This document shows, piece by piece, positions 41,735-52,673 of a DNA stretch of 64,000 nucleotides; position 1 is the stretch's first letter, and each line of letters opens with the position of its first letter. The notes under the pieces were generated by a model. It was given only the letters and a program-made list of their open reading frames with translations. It did not search any database and was not told the origin of the DNA. Source of the DNA: Lepidostoma basale (Eukaryota > Arthropoda > Insecta > Trichoptera > Lepidostomatidae); NCBI GenBank assembly GCA_022606425.2, contig JAHDVF020000418.1, positions 806,001 through 870,000 on the forward strand, in the 5' to 3' direction. The translations under genes and the position numbers were made by a program.

Positions 41735-42330
41735 ATTAAAAGCTAAACCACCAACCTTTTCTCCACCACCACCCCCTTTACAAGGAAAAAATTGCCAACG
41801 CCCCCTTTCCTATAATATAATATAGGAATACGAGTATATAGACTATCATTATATAATTTGGCAAAAACGGAATTTCGTCAAGAAAGAGTACGAGAACATT
41901 AAACACAAGAGAGAAGAATACTTCGGTTCTCTCTGAAAGTAATTCGAAATGCATACGATACGCATGCCCGAGAACGCTTTTTAAAATTTTGTTCTGATTA
42001 AGGTTGTATGACATTAAACAAACAAAAAAAACATGAAACCTAATGGAGAATTTGGTTTGCTACCGTGAATATATCACGGGTTGTAACTTGTATCTATTTA
42101 TTATCACAAAGTTGAAATTAAAAAGATATATGTATCTTTAGACAGTTTATAAATTTGTTGATTTATGTCAATAGTATTTTCAATTTAATTTTTTTGAAAT
42201 TGTGAGTATTTCATTATTAATTTTAATATAAAATACATACACCAAGGCCGCCCCCTTGACTCCTCAATGCCCCCGTTTACCCCAGGACTGTTTATCGCCC
42301 CCAAGGGCTCCAATGCCTTAACCATTTTAA
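41735..42330. repeat. Possible second hAT-like MITE
   Basis: Subterminal C-rich motifs (CCACCACCCCCTTTAC at 41766; CTCCTCAATGCCCCCGTTTA at 42260) resemble the neighbour at 41095-41627. Inverted ends and a target duplication were not found. Confidence 0.3.
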
Positions 42331-42334
42331 GCTT

Positions 42335-42880
42335 ATTTGACATATGAAAGGTATAAATTAATCATTTTGATACTATATACTCGTTTCTAGGCGATTGGTG
42401 TTAGTAGAGCTTTTTCACACGCCTTCGAACAGTTGCGAAATAAAGGTCACACGTGATTGGTTTAACATAGAAATCTAACCTCTCCCAGTATTGAACTACG
42501 AATCCATGAGTGTTTATTTTAGCGGAACCTTTCTTCGCCCATTCAGGACAAAATCGTCTTCCCAGGGGATGTATAATAATAATAATATTAATGTATGCGG
42601 ATTTCGTCCTTTGAGGTCACACGAGACTCCGGATTCCCGTGGACAGGACGAGGTCGAATAGAGGGAGTATTTCATTACGAATACCTTTGCCGAGTGTGTG
42701 AAAAGAATGATAAATATGTACCATTGCCCATTCATGTGATCGAAGAAGCTCGGATTCTTCGAATGACTGCCAAAGTGATGTGAATAGATCCCCCTTTATT
42801 ATATTTAAATACACATTATGTGTGTATTTTTTTGTTTTATTTCCAACTTTAGGTTAACTTAATAGCTTTTAATTTTAGAT
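42335..42880. other. Unassigned sequence
   Basis: Overlapping short open frames at 42514-42814 have no recognisable motifs. Confidence 0.4.
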
Positions 42881-42883
42881 AAA

Positions 42884-43125
42884 CGAAAGGCGTTAACACT
42901 GTGGAATTCCATAATGTCAAATTTTTATTAAATAAAACACTGTTTATTCCACTTTTGAGTTTATTTTTCTCGGCATGTTTCGAAGGCTTACACCTTCACC
43001 ATCGGGAGAACGATATAAACAGTTTATATCGTTACCCCGATGATGAAGGTTTAAGCCTTAGAAACATGTAGAGAAAAAAAAAATTTAAAGTGGAAAAAAC
43101 AATGTTTTAATTCATAAAATTCGTT
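42884..43125. repeat. Inverted-repeat element, hammerhead-like family 2
   Basis: The right arm (plus) has CCGATGA (43037-43043), stem AAGG/CCTT, GAAAC (43061-43065), AU, GTA, GAGAAAA. The left arm (minus) mirrors it with GAAAC-AU-GCC. It is preceded by GTTAACACTGTGGAATTCC (42893) and followed by the module GTGGAAAAAACAATGTTTTAAT. Related to 46335-46560 and 57225-57300. Confidence 0.7.
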
Positions 43126-43194
43126 ACAAGCTTTTAAGTAAGTGTTTTCAAAAATCACAGAAAATTAAAATTATTATTGTTTTAATGAATCTTT

Positions 43195-43395
43195 TCTTTA
43201 CAGCGCGAGCCAAATCAATGTAAAGAGTTTAAGCTATCATATTGAATCTCGTGACATGCGATAGGTAGCTAATCTATCGCCATTTTATAGTCACGTGAAT
43301 TCTGCACCAGACTAAAGACAGTGTGACAATTACACTGCCATTGCCGAGAATCGAATCTGGGACCTTCGGGGTGACAGTCAATTTGACAGCATTTT
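43195..43395 (-). repeat. tRNA-derived SINE-1
   Basis: On the minus strand: box B GATTCGATTCTCGG region, ACTGTCTTTAGTCTGGTGCAG, TTCACGTGACTATAAAATGG, CGATAGATTAGCTACCTATC and a 3' end GATTTGGCTCGCGCTG. The box A end is replaced by a T-rich stretch after 43380. Confidence 0.75.
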
Positions 43396-43399
43396 TTTT

Positions 43400-43815
43400 T
43401 TAAAGGAACATAGAAGTTCCCGCCACATACCCGAGGCGTAGCGGTGCCCTTTTATCAGCCTCGCTCGCACACTACCTGGGCCTGTCCCCAGTCCATCCGA
43501 GACTTACATTTAAATACGGCAACAACAAGGGGGTGCCAGACCACATTTAATCTACTCAATCTTACTTCTATGCTCCGCTGTACTTTATTGAATAAATAAA
43601 CATAATATACGAGTATAATACATGAAAATTTTAAGAACATTATATAAAAGATAAAAATAATGATACACCACAGATATATACAGCGGGAAGAACAGGAGAG
43701 GCAGAGGAGACAAATGCGGGATGGGAAAAAAAATGTGGAGTACAGTTTTTGGCATGTAGGACAAAGGACGAGGTTTTAGGAAGCATTTCATAATATTAAA
43801 TAAATAAATAAAACC
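43400..43815. other. Unassigned sequence
   Basis: A GC-richer block at 43415-43540 has no coding signal or matching copy in the window. Confidence 0.4.
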
Positions 43816-43819
43816 ACTG

Positions 43820-43945
43820 CACAAATTATTATTATGGCCAAGAGGGAGAGGAACGAGGCCCGTCACAGAGGGGCAACCTCCCTCTCCCAGCTGGAAAACA
43901 GCGCAGACAGCATTTACCACTCGGCCACGAAGGTCATCGATATTA
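43820..43945 (-). repeat. SINE-like tRNA head, different body
   Basis: The minus strand starts ATGACCTTCGTGGCCGAGTGG, the SINE-1-type box A head. It then diverges into a GC-rich body (GGAGAGGGAGGTTGCCCCTC) not shared with other SINE-1 copies. Possibly another SINE family with a related tRNA head. Confidence 0.45.
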
Positions 43946-43974
43946 ATGTTGTTATTTAAAATTTCATGAAAGAA

Positions 43975-44330
43975 GAATAACAACAACAACAAACCATTAC
44001 GCCGTTACTCCGGAATGGTAGGCAGAGGGAATGGACTGCTACACCTCTCTATATTGACATAATTCTGTAACTTCCTCCATATTCATACAGCGCACGTTGA
44101 TTCTTCCGACTTCATGACCAACTGTTAAAATTTTGGGTCATGCCATGTTTCCTCGGTCTACCTCGACTTGGTACTCCATTTACATCGTTAACGTATATTT
44201 TCTTAACCATTATTTCTCCATCCATGCGCTCCATATGTCCGAACCAACTCTGCGACCCTTTCATAATTTTGTTCATAATACCTTCTTCCGCTTTACATTC
44301 CTTTCTTATATCAGGATTTGAAATTTGCTT
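43975..44330 (-). mobile_element. RTE-1 subfamily A 3' end
   Basis: (TTG)n tail at 43978-43993 (minus). Hairpin with CCGG loop, TAACGGCGTAATGG, then words for NRRACAVYEYGGS, TQILTVGHE and GVPSRGRPRK. Truncated near 44330. Confidence 0.75.
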
Positions 44331-44331
44331 C

Positions 44332-44960
44332 GATCATGATCCGACTTTCAGTATTTGATTAATTTGATCATGCATGTCTTCCTTGGCCTTCCTCTTCTTC
44401 TTTTTCCAATCACATTATTCGTTTATATATTTTTAACCATTCTCCCTTCATCCATTCTTTCCATATGTCCAAACCATCTTAGTGACCCTTTCATATTTTT
44501 TTAGGACGCATTTATCCGCATTACATTCCTTTTAATCTTCCTGTTTGGTTTATTTTTTCATACATTGTTTTTCGCACATTCTTCTAAGTGATCTCATTTC
44601 GACAGCATTTATCCTACTTTTATCATTCTTCTGCCAACTCCAAGCTTCACTTCCATACATAAGGGTCAGCACTAGAACTAGATTATGCACCGCAATCTTT
44701 GCTTCAGTCGATATATTTCGATTTGCTCCTTATCTTATCTTTCTCAATTCTTCCATCTTTTGTAAAAATGCTTCCCAGATAAACAAATTCGGTTTCTCAC
44801 CGTTCGCACTAATGTCACAATCCGTCATTCTTTGTGTATTCTATCAAACATTGTTTTTTCGTCCATTCTTCTAAGATTCTAAGTGAACTCATTTTTACGG
44901 CATCCACCGTACTTTTATCATTCTTCTGCCAACCCTAAGCTTTACTTCCATACATAAGGG
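44332..44960 (-). mobile_element. RTE-1 subfamily C fragments in disordered arrangement
   Basis: Minus-strand coding from the EN.VSEFVYLGSIF-like region (44760-44830) through TLMYGSEAWSWQKND (44640-44670) to INQILKVG at 44345. Upstream, 44860-44960 repeats the MYGSKA/KNDKSTVDAVKMS region. So two overlapping pieces of the same region follow each other, as in a tandem duplication. Confidence 0.7.
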
Positions 44961-44964
44961 TAAG

Positions 44965-45440
44965 ATATTGTTTAATTTATTCATCCATTAGTTTCTTGGT
45001 ATAATATCTGGGAAATTTATTAATTCAACTAAACAATAGCTTAATAAATTCTTTATTTAAACTCTTAAGAGAAAACAATTCTTCGAGTAATAATAAACAA
45101 ACGTATTTATAGAACAAAATACTTTTCCGGTTTGCGTTTTGTTCGATCTTCTGTAACTCCTCCAATCACCCCCTCATTGGGGTCCGGGAGGTGCGGAGAA
45201 GAGGAGACAGATGAAGGGAAGGCTAAATTACACCAGTCCCGGGAGACTAAGGAGGGTTGAATGATTACTATTATTTTGTTGGTGTCAGTAAACCTGTATT
45301 TTTTCCGATTCCAGTTAGCGGTATCGCATAAAGGCTACAAGAGAAATATATTTCAATTCGATTTATTTGCTTTGGATGGATTTATTTTTTAAATTACTAA
45401 CAAAATCGTTAGTACAATGATGTATTTATTTTATCTGATA
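44965..45440. other. Unassigned sequence
   Basis: No feature recognised. Confidence 0.4.
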
Positions 45441-45442
45441 TA

Positions 45443-45952
45443 CAGGGTGATTTTTTTAGAGGTTTGGTTTTTAAACTGGCAACATTATTTTTACAAATTG
45501 TCGATTTAATAGTTGACAGTAGATTTATAGTCAATACGTTTTGCCATTTTACTATGAATAGACTGACGTAAGAACAGCGTTTGAAAATTGGGCAAATTTC
45601 TTTTGAAAATCATGTTTTTTGTTCGACAAACTTATCGTGCACTACGTCCATATTACGGTCAACATAATCGTCCATCCTAGCAAATTATTCGGAAGACCGT
45701 GGCTCGTTTTCGCACCACGTACACTCTAGTGGATAATACGTATCCACAAAGACGACAATTGTCGAAAATTGGATTTCGCGATTACGCAGCATTCAAGCTA
45801 GCCGTGGTGCTCATATGCCCGAAATCATATTTAAACAATAATGGCATAAAATTATCTATTAAATAAAGCCAATATCATAAACATTTACATTATTTTAATG
45901 TGTTTTTTTTTTCATTTTGAATATGTATTGTATACCTCTAAAAAGAACACCC
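45443..45952 (+). mobile_element. Deleted Tc1/IS630-type element, copy 2
   Basis: The left end CAGGGTGATTTTTTTAGAGG and inverted right end GGGTGTTCTTTTTAGAGG form inverted repeats; TA precedes at 45441-45442. The interior starts MNRLT, (stop), EQRLKIGQISFENH and, in another frame, AYRALRPYYGQHNRPS, the N-terminal helix-turn-helix of IS630-like insect transposases. The sequence then jumps to the 3' end, so the DDE domain is deleted. Sister of 13743-14239, hence a mobilised deletion derivative. Confidence 0.7.
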
Positions 45953-45955
45953 ATA

Positions 45956-46115
45956 GACGACCTTCGTGGTAAAGTGGCAAAAGCTGTGAATACCACTCCG
46001 AATATCCCGTGTTCGATTCCCAGCGATGGCAGTGTGATTGTCACTTTGTCTATGGTCTGGCGTAGAATTCACGTGACAATAAAATGACGATATATGCGAC
46101 GCTTTTACGTTGTTT
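45956..46115 (+). repeat. tRNA-derived SINE-1
   Basis: GACGACCTTCGTGGTAAAGTGG (box A), GTGTTCGATTCCCAGCG (box B), GTGATTGTCACTTTG, TGGTCTGGCGTAGAATTCAC and GTGACAATAAAATGACGAT. It immediately follows the IS630-type element. Confidence 0.8.
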
Positions 46116-46334
46116 AGGAGAATAAAATAGTAGATAATATGTCATAACACCAAGCAGGGTATAAAAATAACGCCCTTGAATTTATTCATAAAAAGACATG
46201 AAATTTTTATATTAATCTGTTAATGTCTTTTATGTATTCTTTTAGACATTCCATATCATTATTTTTTAATAATCTATACACGAGAATATACCATAACGAG
46301 TGTGATTTTAAAATATAATAAAAAATATTTCATT

Positions 46335-46562
46335 TTAGATAAACTTAAGACGTGTTAACACAGTGGCATTCCATAATGACGATTTTAATATTAATTAAAA
46401 CACTGTTTTTTCCACTTTTAAGTTTATTTTTCTCAACCTTCATCATAGGGAGAACGATATTAACAGTTTAAATCGTTATTCTGATGATGCCTTCGAAACA
46501 TGTCGAGAAAAATAAACTCAAAAGTGGAAAAAACAGTGTTTTAATTCATTAAAAATTATATA
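46335..46562. repeat. Inverted-repeat element, hammerhead-like family 2
   Basis: The right arm (plus) has CTGATGA (46481-46487), shortened stem region TGCCTTC, GAAAC (46495-46499), AU, GTC (46502-46504), GAGAAAAATAAACTCAAAAG and AAAACAGTGTTTTAATT. The left arm is the inverse of the outer parts but has lost its core. Core letters are intact, but stem II is deleted. Confidence 0.65.
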
Positions 46563-46564
46563 TA

Positions 46565-47465
46565 TTTCACTATAACTTTCGTACAATTTTGAATGGGTCA
46601 AAAAATATATCTCACGCGTGCCAATTTGTCATATTATTAGAAAGAAAAAACAATACTACACGTTCTCTCCTGATTTTCTTCGTAGTTCTGTTAATTTTGA
46701 TACAATGGTTCCTTTGCCTTATTTAACAGATAATTGCTCGATTTTATGCTTCATTCCAATGTTCATGCGTACCATGTAGGTTTTGATAAAATGTTTAAAA
46801 AAAGAACTTGTAAATACTTGCATTTTAAAACAGCTCTTTTTCTATGACTTTACATATCGCGCATGTTTTCATAAAATGTCGGTAGGGCGAGTTTAATGTT
46901 CCAAAACCGATATTGTCTGGCCGCCATTTTGATTAGTCTGTTTTATGATTGACAGTTTTAAAGAATGGTTTCCCCAAGGTTGTTATGTGTTAACTGGCAG
47001 GTGAGAGGCGTAATTAAAATGGTGGTAAGAAACGTTAAATGCATCCTGAATAATAATTAATAATATTCGAATTAATAGCCATTTCGCCGACAATATTGAA
47101 CATAATGTTGGTATAAAACTTTTCTTATTTCTCAAAACTTCCGTTGTATCACATTTAGTTTATATATTTAAGAAAAAACACGTTGTTTTATTTCTATTCA
47201 ATTTATTTAATTTGATTGTTATTATATTTAAAACAATTTGGAATCATGTCTTTAAAAAAATCGTATGATTTTACTGTAATATCGATATTTTTTAAAGAAA
47301 TATTTCCACATTTCTCTTTATTTTGACAGTTACCTGTTTCGCCAAGATCATGATAAAATTGGAATAAGTTCTTTAAAAATATATATAATTTTATTTGATT
47401 ATTGTAGTTCGTTAATTGTTTAATTAATTGGAAACATTAATATGCGTGTTTTTTTTTAAATCTAA
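46565..47465. other. Unassigned sequence
   Basis: About 900 bp with no repeat family or coding frame recognised; one of the larger possibly unique stretches. Confidence 0.45.
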
Positions 47466-47467
47466 AT

Positions 47468-48175
47468 GCTAAACTAACTAACCATCACGCCGTTTCTCCG
47501 AAGGGGTAGGCAGAAAGAAGGACTGCCACACTTTTCTTTCCTGACATATTTCTCTTGTTTCCTCAACATTCATACATCGTGTCATGCACCCGCGTCGATT
47601 TCTCTAATTCCTCACGTGGCCGATATTCAATATTTGATTTATTTGATTGTGCCACGTTTTCCTCGGTCATCCTATATTTCAAGTTCCATTTACTTCGTTA
47701 ACAATACTTTTTTTACCATTCTTTATTCATTCATTATTTCCATGTAACCAACCCATCTTAATGATCCTTTCATTATTTTGTTCATAACACCATCATTCGC
47801 ACCGCATTCACTTCTTACATTTTCATTCGACACTCCATCATAAACAGAGTATCCACACATTCGTCTAAAATATCACAGTTTTACTGCATTTATTCTACTT
47901 TCATCCTTCTTTGGCCAGTTTCATGCTTCGCATCCATACATAAGAGTCGGTACAAGAACACCATTGTGCCCTGCCATTTTAGCTTTTTCGGATACTTTAA
48001 GTGCACCATTCACTTTGTTACCTGCCCCAACCCTGCTTTAAATATCCCTATCCACTCTTTTGTAAAAATACTACCCAAATACACGAACTCATCTACTTGC
48101 TCCAAATTTTCACCATTCACGCAAATGTGAAAGACTGTCGAGATTTCTTCTTTATCTAAATGCTTTTTTAAATAA
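47468..48175 (-). mobile_element. RTE-1 subfamily B fragment with 3' end
   Basis: Minus strand from ICVNGENLEQVDEFVYLGSI (48140) through KVNGALKVSEKAKMAGHNGV, VPTLMYGCEA, ECGANDGVMNKIMKGSLRW and QILNIGHVRN to a TTCG-loop hairpin, AAACGGCGTGATGG and TTAG tail at 47471-47482. At 708 bp it is one of the longest subfamily B copies. Confidence 0.82.
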
Positions 48176-48227
48176 ATTAGATCGTAAAAAATCATTTCAA
48201 TTTATTGAAAGAAATTCTAATTTAACT

Positions 48228-48478
48228 AACTAACTCGCCTCCGGTGACACCAGTTCAGAAATTAGTCTGCTGAACGCGGTCTCCTCGGAGATAAACGTCT
48301 TTTATATTAGTGAAAGTACGTTCAGAAGACAAATCCTAATGTAGAACCATCTCTAATGTATGCCTGATATTATATTACATACAGTATTTTATATTTTATC
48401 TTTACTCAATAGATGCCCTAACCATTATATTGTTTGTAATGTTTGTTGACATAATAAACTGATTTAATTTGAAATAAT
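48228..48478 (+). mobile_element. Jockey-type LINE 3' end
   Basis: CTCCGGTGACACCAGTTCAG, CTGCTGAACGCGGTCTCC, ATTAGTGAAAGTACGTTCAG and ATGCCCTAACCATTATATTG to AAACTGATTTAATTTGA. Same 3' UTR as 23428-23690. Confidence 0.7.
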
Positions 48479-48489
48479 TAATGTTTATA

Positions 48490-49165
48490 ATTCAAATTTC
48501 TTGGTAGAAGTTCATTTTAAATAATAAAATTTAAAGAAAATTGATACAAAATATCTTTATTATTATGTATTTAGTGTGCTCCTACTTGTGTTTATGTTCG
48601 ACCGGTTTCGGCAGCTTGCTGCCATCGTCTGTTACCTACAAATTTATTTGGTTTATATAATATATGATAGTGGTAGGGATTAAATATTTTTTCCTGATTC
48701 TAAATAATGAATAACTGTTATTAAGTTGTAGTTGAAATGGTTAAATATAATGTAAATTTTGGGTTAATGATTTTTTAGATTTTGTGATTTTTTAATATAT
48801 ATTGTAATATAATATGATTTTGTGATTTTTTTTAAATCACATTATATAGAATCGTTTCAAGAAATTTTTACTCTAGTAATTGCTTTTTTATTATATAATA
48901 TAATAAACAAATTAACCCAAAATTTACATTATATAGAATCCTTTCAACTACAACTAAATAACAGTAATACATTATTTAGAATCAGAAAAAAATGTTTAAC
49001 CCCCAGCATTATCATTCATTATATAAACAAAATAAATTTTGATGTAGGTACCAGACGATGGCACCAAGCTGCCGAAACCGGTCGAACATAAACACAAGTG
49101 AAAGCACACTAAATACATAATAATAAAGAAATTTTGTATAATTTTTTTTTTGTTTTCATTATTGA
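48490..49165. repeat. Giant hairpin element, hammerhead-like family 3
   Basis: An almost continuous inverted repeat with arms of about 330 bp meeting near 48825. For example ATTCTAAATAATGAATAAC (48697) mirrors the segment at 48965-48990, and ACCGGTTTCGGCAGCTTGC (48602) mirrors 49063-49082. The right arm has CAGACGA (49052-49058), stem GGCA/TGCC, GAAAC (49074-49078), CG, GTC (49081-49083). The left arm has the mirror motif. Only position 4 (A) departs from the hammerhead core. Confidence 0.78.
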
Positions 49166-49189
49166 TTTGATTTGATTTGATATGTCTTT

Positions 49190-50115
49190 ATGTCGGGTTA
49201 TCCTCTTCGATGTACAGTTAATAGATCGTTGCAATAAAAATTATCACAGTGATTTAATTCATCATTGCAACGAACTCCAAAACGTCAGTCGAAGGCGACA
49301 CCACGAGAAAAAAGACAAGTACCCAAGATCGCAATTGTTATTTAAGATTGATAATATACGCACACAATACAATCCATTGTAACATTGAAAAGTCGTTTTC
49401 GTATCAAAGTCACAAAAGCAATTTAAGCTCTAAATTTTATTTACATCTATTCAAAAGAAAATCGAACTTTTTACAGCTTTAACGATTGGGAACGTGTTTT
49501 CAGCTCTTTTCTGACCCTAGCTATCGTCTGCCCAAGTCCCGGTGACCGTAGAGCGGAGGTAATCCTCCCAGACCGCGCCGTCTGCTCTCGGGGGAGACTT
49601 AAGACAAAACAACCCCGAAGACCCCACCCCGTCTCCGCAAATGAAAAAATATGCCCCGCAATCATAGTTCTACGAGAGAACCGAATGGGGCATTTCCAAC
49701 TTGATTCCTATTCATCTAATGGCAATATGTGTGAGTAAGATTTAATTTATTAATCCTTCATTAATTGATTTCATAAAATGTGCACAGTAACGTTATTTTA
49801 ATTGTATTTATTGTTTCTTGAACAATGATGTTCAACTCCATATTATGGGGTTAGGTGCAGTAAGGTATGAAAAAAACAAATATTTTAAATAAATAAAAAT
49901 TGTCAGTAATTAAATTGTTTTTATAAAACCGTCAATACAAAATTAATACATGATGCTTTAACTTGATTTGGCCCAATTTTGAAAAAAAAATTGTACATGA
50001 AGTTATCGATATACGATATACTGTTCCATGATGCGAGGACCATTATAAAAAATATATTGAAACTCTTGTTTTTTCATAGCCCTGACTGCCCCTAACCCCT
50101 AAATAATTAATATGA
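49190..50115. other. Unassigned sequence
   Basis: Begins just after a (GATTT)3 stretch (49166-49180) that resembles a jockey tail. A GC-richer block at 49495-49630 has no coding motif. Confidence 0.4.
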
Positions 50116-50119
50116 ATAA

Positions 50120-50282
50120 AAACGTCCGTCTTTAAAGAGTTTTATTATCTTTTAAATGTTTCGCCATTCTAAGGCATTAGTAATTGACATTTGATAGTAC
50201 CCTTAGGAGGGCGTAATATGTCAAACCATATAAAACATAATAAAATTCCTAGAAGTCAGACGTTTTGATTAATTTTAATTGA
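50120..50282. repeat. Inverted-repeat element, family 7, copy 2
   Basis: The ends AATAAAAACGTCCGTC and GTCAGACGTTTTGATTAA are inverse. Inside, the minus strand has TGCC(TTAGAA)TGGCGAAACATTT and the plus strand GGGCGTAATATGTC, a decayed GAAAC-AU-GUC pair. Same family as 28870-29040. Confidence 0.55.
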
Positions 50283-50339
50283 CAAATATTTTCAGTTATC
50301 TATTGCGAAATAGAATACAAAAAAAAATCTTTAAGAAAT

Positions 50340-50645
50340 AGAAATAACAACAAACCATCACGCCGTTTCTCTAAGAGGTAGGTGAAGTGATTCGACCGCC
50401 ACACTACTCGATCCTGACACACGTCTCTAGATTCCTCCACATTCATACAGCGAGTCATACACGCAAGTCGATTCTTCCGATTATTCCGATTAATATGGCC
50501 GACCTTTAAAATTTATTTAATCTGGTCGTGCTAAGTTTCTTCAGTCTCCCACGACTCCGTACTCCATTCACACCGTTAGCGTATACTTTATTAACCATTC
50601 TTCCTTCATCCATGCGTTCCATATGTCCAAACCAACGCAACAATC
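50340..50645 (-). mobile_element. RTE-1 subfamily A 3' end
   Basis: (TTG)n tail at 50342-50355 (minus), altered hairpin CTCTTAGAG, AAACGGCGTGATGG, and words for LRWFGHMERMDEGRMVNKVY, ANGVNGVRSRGRLKK. It ends at 50645 where an inverted-repeat element follows. Confidence 0.75.
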
Positions 50646-50689
50646 TACTAAATATCATAGTAAAATGGTTGAATTTTGCACTTACGCAA

Positions 50690-50890
50690 AGTCTTTTAAA
50701 ATGTGAAACAATTGTATTTATACTGTCATTGCCTTGGCCAGTTGTTTCGCCGACCGATGTCGGCATCATCGGCGTAACAAACAACAAACTGATGTCAACA
50801 TTGGTTGGCGAAAGAGTTTTCGCCACATTCTAAAAAGTGTTTATTAAAATTTTGTGATATTAAAACAGCGTTTTAAATTTAACATTTAAT
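50690..50890. repeat. Inverted-repeat element, hammerhead-like family 1, decayed
   Basis: The left arm (minus) has GCCGATGATGCCGACATCGG, TCGGCGAAACAACTGGCC. The right arm has CTGATGTCAACATTGGTTGG, CGAAAGAG. Outer modules CAATTGTATTTA and AAAACAGCGTTTTAAATTTA are present. Both cores have lost key positions. Confidence 0.55.
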
Positions 50891-50929
50891 TGTAAATATT
50901 AAAAATTATCAGGGGTATAAGTAAGATGG

Positions 50930-51065
50930 TCATTGTGGTAGAGTAGCATCACCTATGACTGCTACACCAAGTCTGTCACGGGTTCGATTCTCTTTGATCT
51001 AGTAGATTTAACGTGACAATTAAAATGGTGATAGAAACTCTACCTATCAAGAGAATCAATATCTA
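50930..51065 (+). repeat. tRNA-derived SINE-1
   Basis: GATGGTCATTGTGGTAGAGT (box A), CACGGGTTCGATTCTC (box B), AACGTGACAATTAAAATGG and CTACCTATCAAGAGAATCAAT. Diverged. Confidence 0.65.
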
Positions 51066-51114
51066 AAAAGTTGTATGAAGTTATTGGGCTCAAATAATTA
51101 TGAATACTTTCCAA

Positions 51115-51335
51115 TATTTGCAGTCAATAAGAAGAATGTCGATCTCTGTTCCGATCATAGTCACTAGTTTGATCGCTCTCCCCACCGGCAGGTTGGTTCT
51201 GCATGTTGGGAAATCAGTCTGTGCTGACGCCGTCGAAGATAACCATCTTGATCTTTAAGATGGATTCCTCAAAGATGGCGGAATTCTCAAAGAATCCCCT
51301 AATGAGTTTGAAGAAATGGGTGAGTGTTTGAATTC
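51115..51335 (-). mobile_element. Jockey-type LINE fragment
   Basis: The minus strand includes CAGAACCAACCTGCCGGTGG (the RTNLP.GG block) and upstream TTTGAGGAATCC. Aligns with 7090-7478 more than with the 7723-8970 copy. Confidence 0.6.
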
Positions 51336-51339
51336 ATTA

Positions 51340-51800
51340 AATTTAATATGCGTATTGTGCTATTACATATGTATTAAGAAGTACACTTAAGTATTATATA
51401 ATACTTATGTGGGTCAAACATTTTATTACTAGTTGTAAGTAAAGATTTAAACCTTTTGAACTTGGTTTACTCTACAAACGAAATCAGTAATAATAAGTCT
51501 TATCTTTTAACATAAATGTTTTTATTTAACACACGTTAAAAAATTCACAATTAACAACACCGAATTGTTCTCCTATTGTTATTTTATTTTATTTTTTATA
51601 TTTATTTATTTGACACATTCACCACGGAGTGTTATGTATCATACAAATAATAATACATTAAGGTTACATATTTATATACAAACAATTAGTACATTTCAAA
51701 ATAACATCATTGACTAACATATTTGAATAGTTTAAATTAACAAATATTTATTATATTCTTAATAATTATGTGAAAAAGGAATAGAGAAAACTAATTTAAG
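51340..51800. other. AT-rich unassigned sequence
   Basis: TTTATTTATTTGACAC near 51600 may be a LINE tail. No other feature. Confidence 0.4.
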
Positions 51801-51805
51801 GATTA

Positions 51806-52399
51806 GGGTCGAAGCACCAGTATTTGACCGCCCCCCAGTAAATGACCGTTGGTTAATAAAACAAAATATAATAAGAATTGCTCTGTGTTCAGTCAAAAAT
51901 CTTTAATCCCAAGAAACTATGACAAAAGAGGTAGGCAGAGACAACTGTTGGTAAGAAAAAAAACTATCAGTTTTGAACTGTGCCTTGTCAAACGGTAAAA
52001 GTGCGTCTTCCCGTTGTTGTTTTGAGATTGTCAGTAGTTTTTTATAAGGAAAAGTGTGGTAAGTGTTTTTAATGTTATTTCTTATGCAATTCTTTGAATA
52101 TTTACATATTTTTATATGTTAGGGTGTTTTCATAATGTGACAATGTAACAAAATCCTTGTATTGTATCAATATAACCTGAAGTGGTCATTTACTGGTGAT
52201 TGTGCTATTTTTTTAGAGAAATATTAATTTTAATAGTAATACTCATATTTCAATAAAAAAAGTTAGAGAATTTAGAGAAGTCAATGTGTTTTTTATTGTT
52301 TACTTTTATTTTGTACACTGAAATAATGAAATTAATGCCTTTAATGTGGATTTCAGTACAAGCTGAACCTTAAACGGTCATTCATTGGTGCTTTGACCC
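51806..52399. repeat. TA-flanked MITE, complete copy
   Basis: Ends GGGTCGAAGCACCAGT and (inverted) GGGTCAAAGCACCAAT with continuing similarity (TTTGACCG / GAATGACCG). TA at 51804-51805 and 52400-52401 suggests the Tc1/mariner superfamily. 594 bp, no ORF. A second, almost identical copy starts at 63734. Confidence 0.75.
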
Positions 52400-52404
52400 T
52401 AATT

Positions 52405-52670
52405 GCATTATAACATCGTGGAATTCCTATAATTTAAAATTATTAACATCTACACTACTGTCATACAACAATAATCAGAACAAATTTCAAAATAATCCAG
52501 AAAGTCTTCGCGCATGCGAACCGAGTGTATATCGAATTACTTTTGAAGAGAATCGAAGTATTCCTCTCTTGCTCTCGTGTATTCAAAATATTATCGTTCT
52601 CTTTCTTGGTGAAGTTCGGTTTTTGTTTTTTTGTATTACGAGTATAATAAATATTTTATTTAAACGCAGT
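52405..52670. other. Unassigned sequence
   Basis: TAACATCGTGGAATTCC at 52412 resembles the family 2 module; otherwise nothing recognised. Confidence 0.4.
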
Positions 52671-52673
52671 AAA

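Noticed and set aside
9495..49165. Inverted repeats as rho-independent terminators or CRISPR repeats
   Set aside because: The genome is eukaryotic, arms are 80-330 bp, and there is no regularly spaced array.
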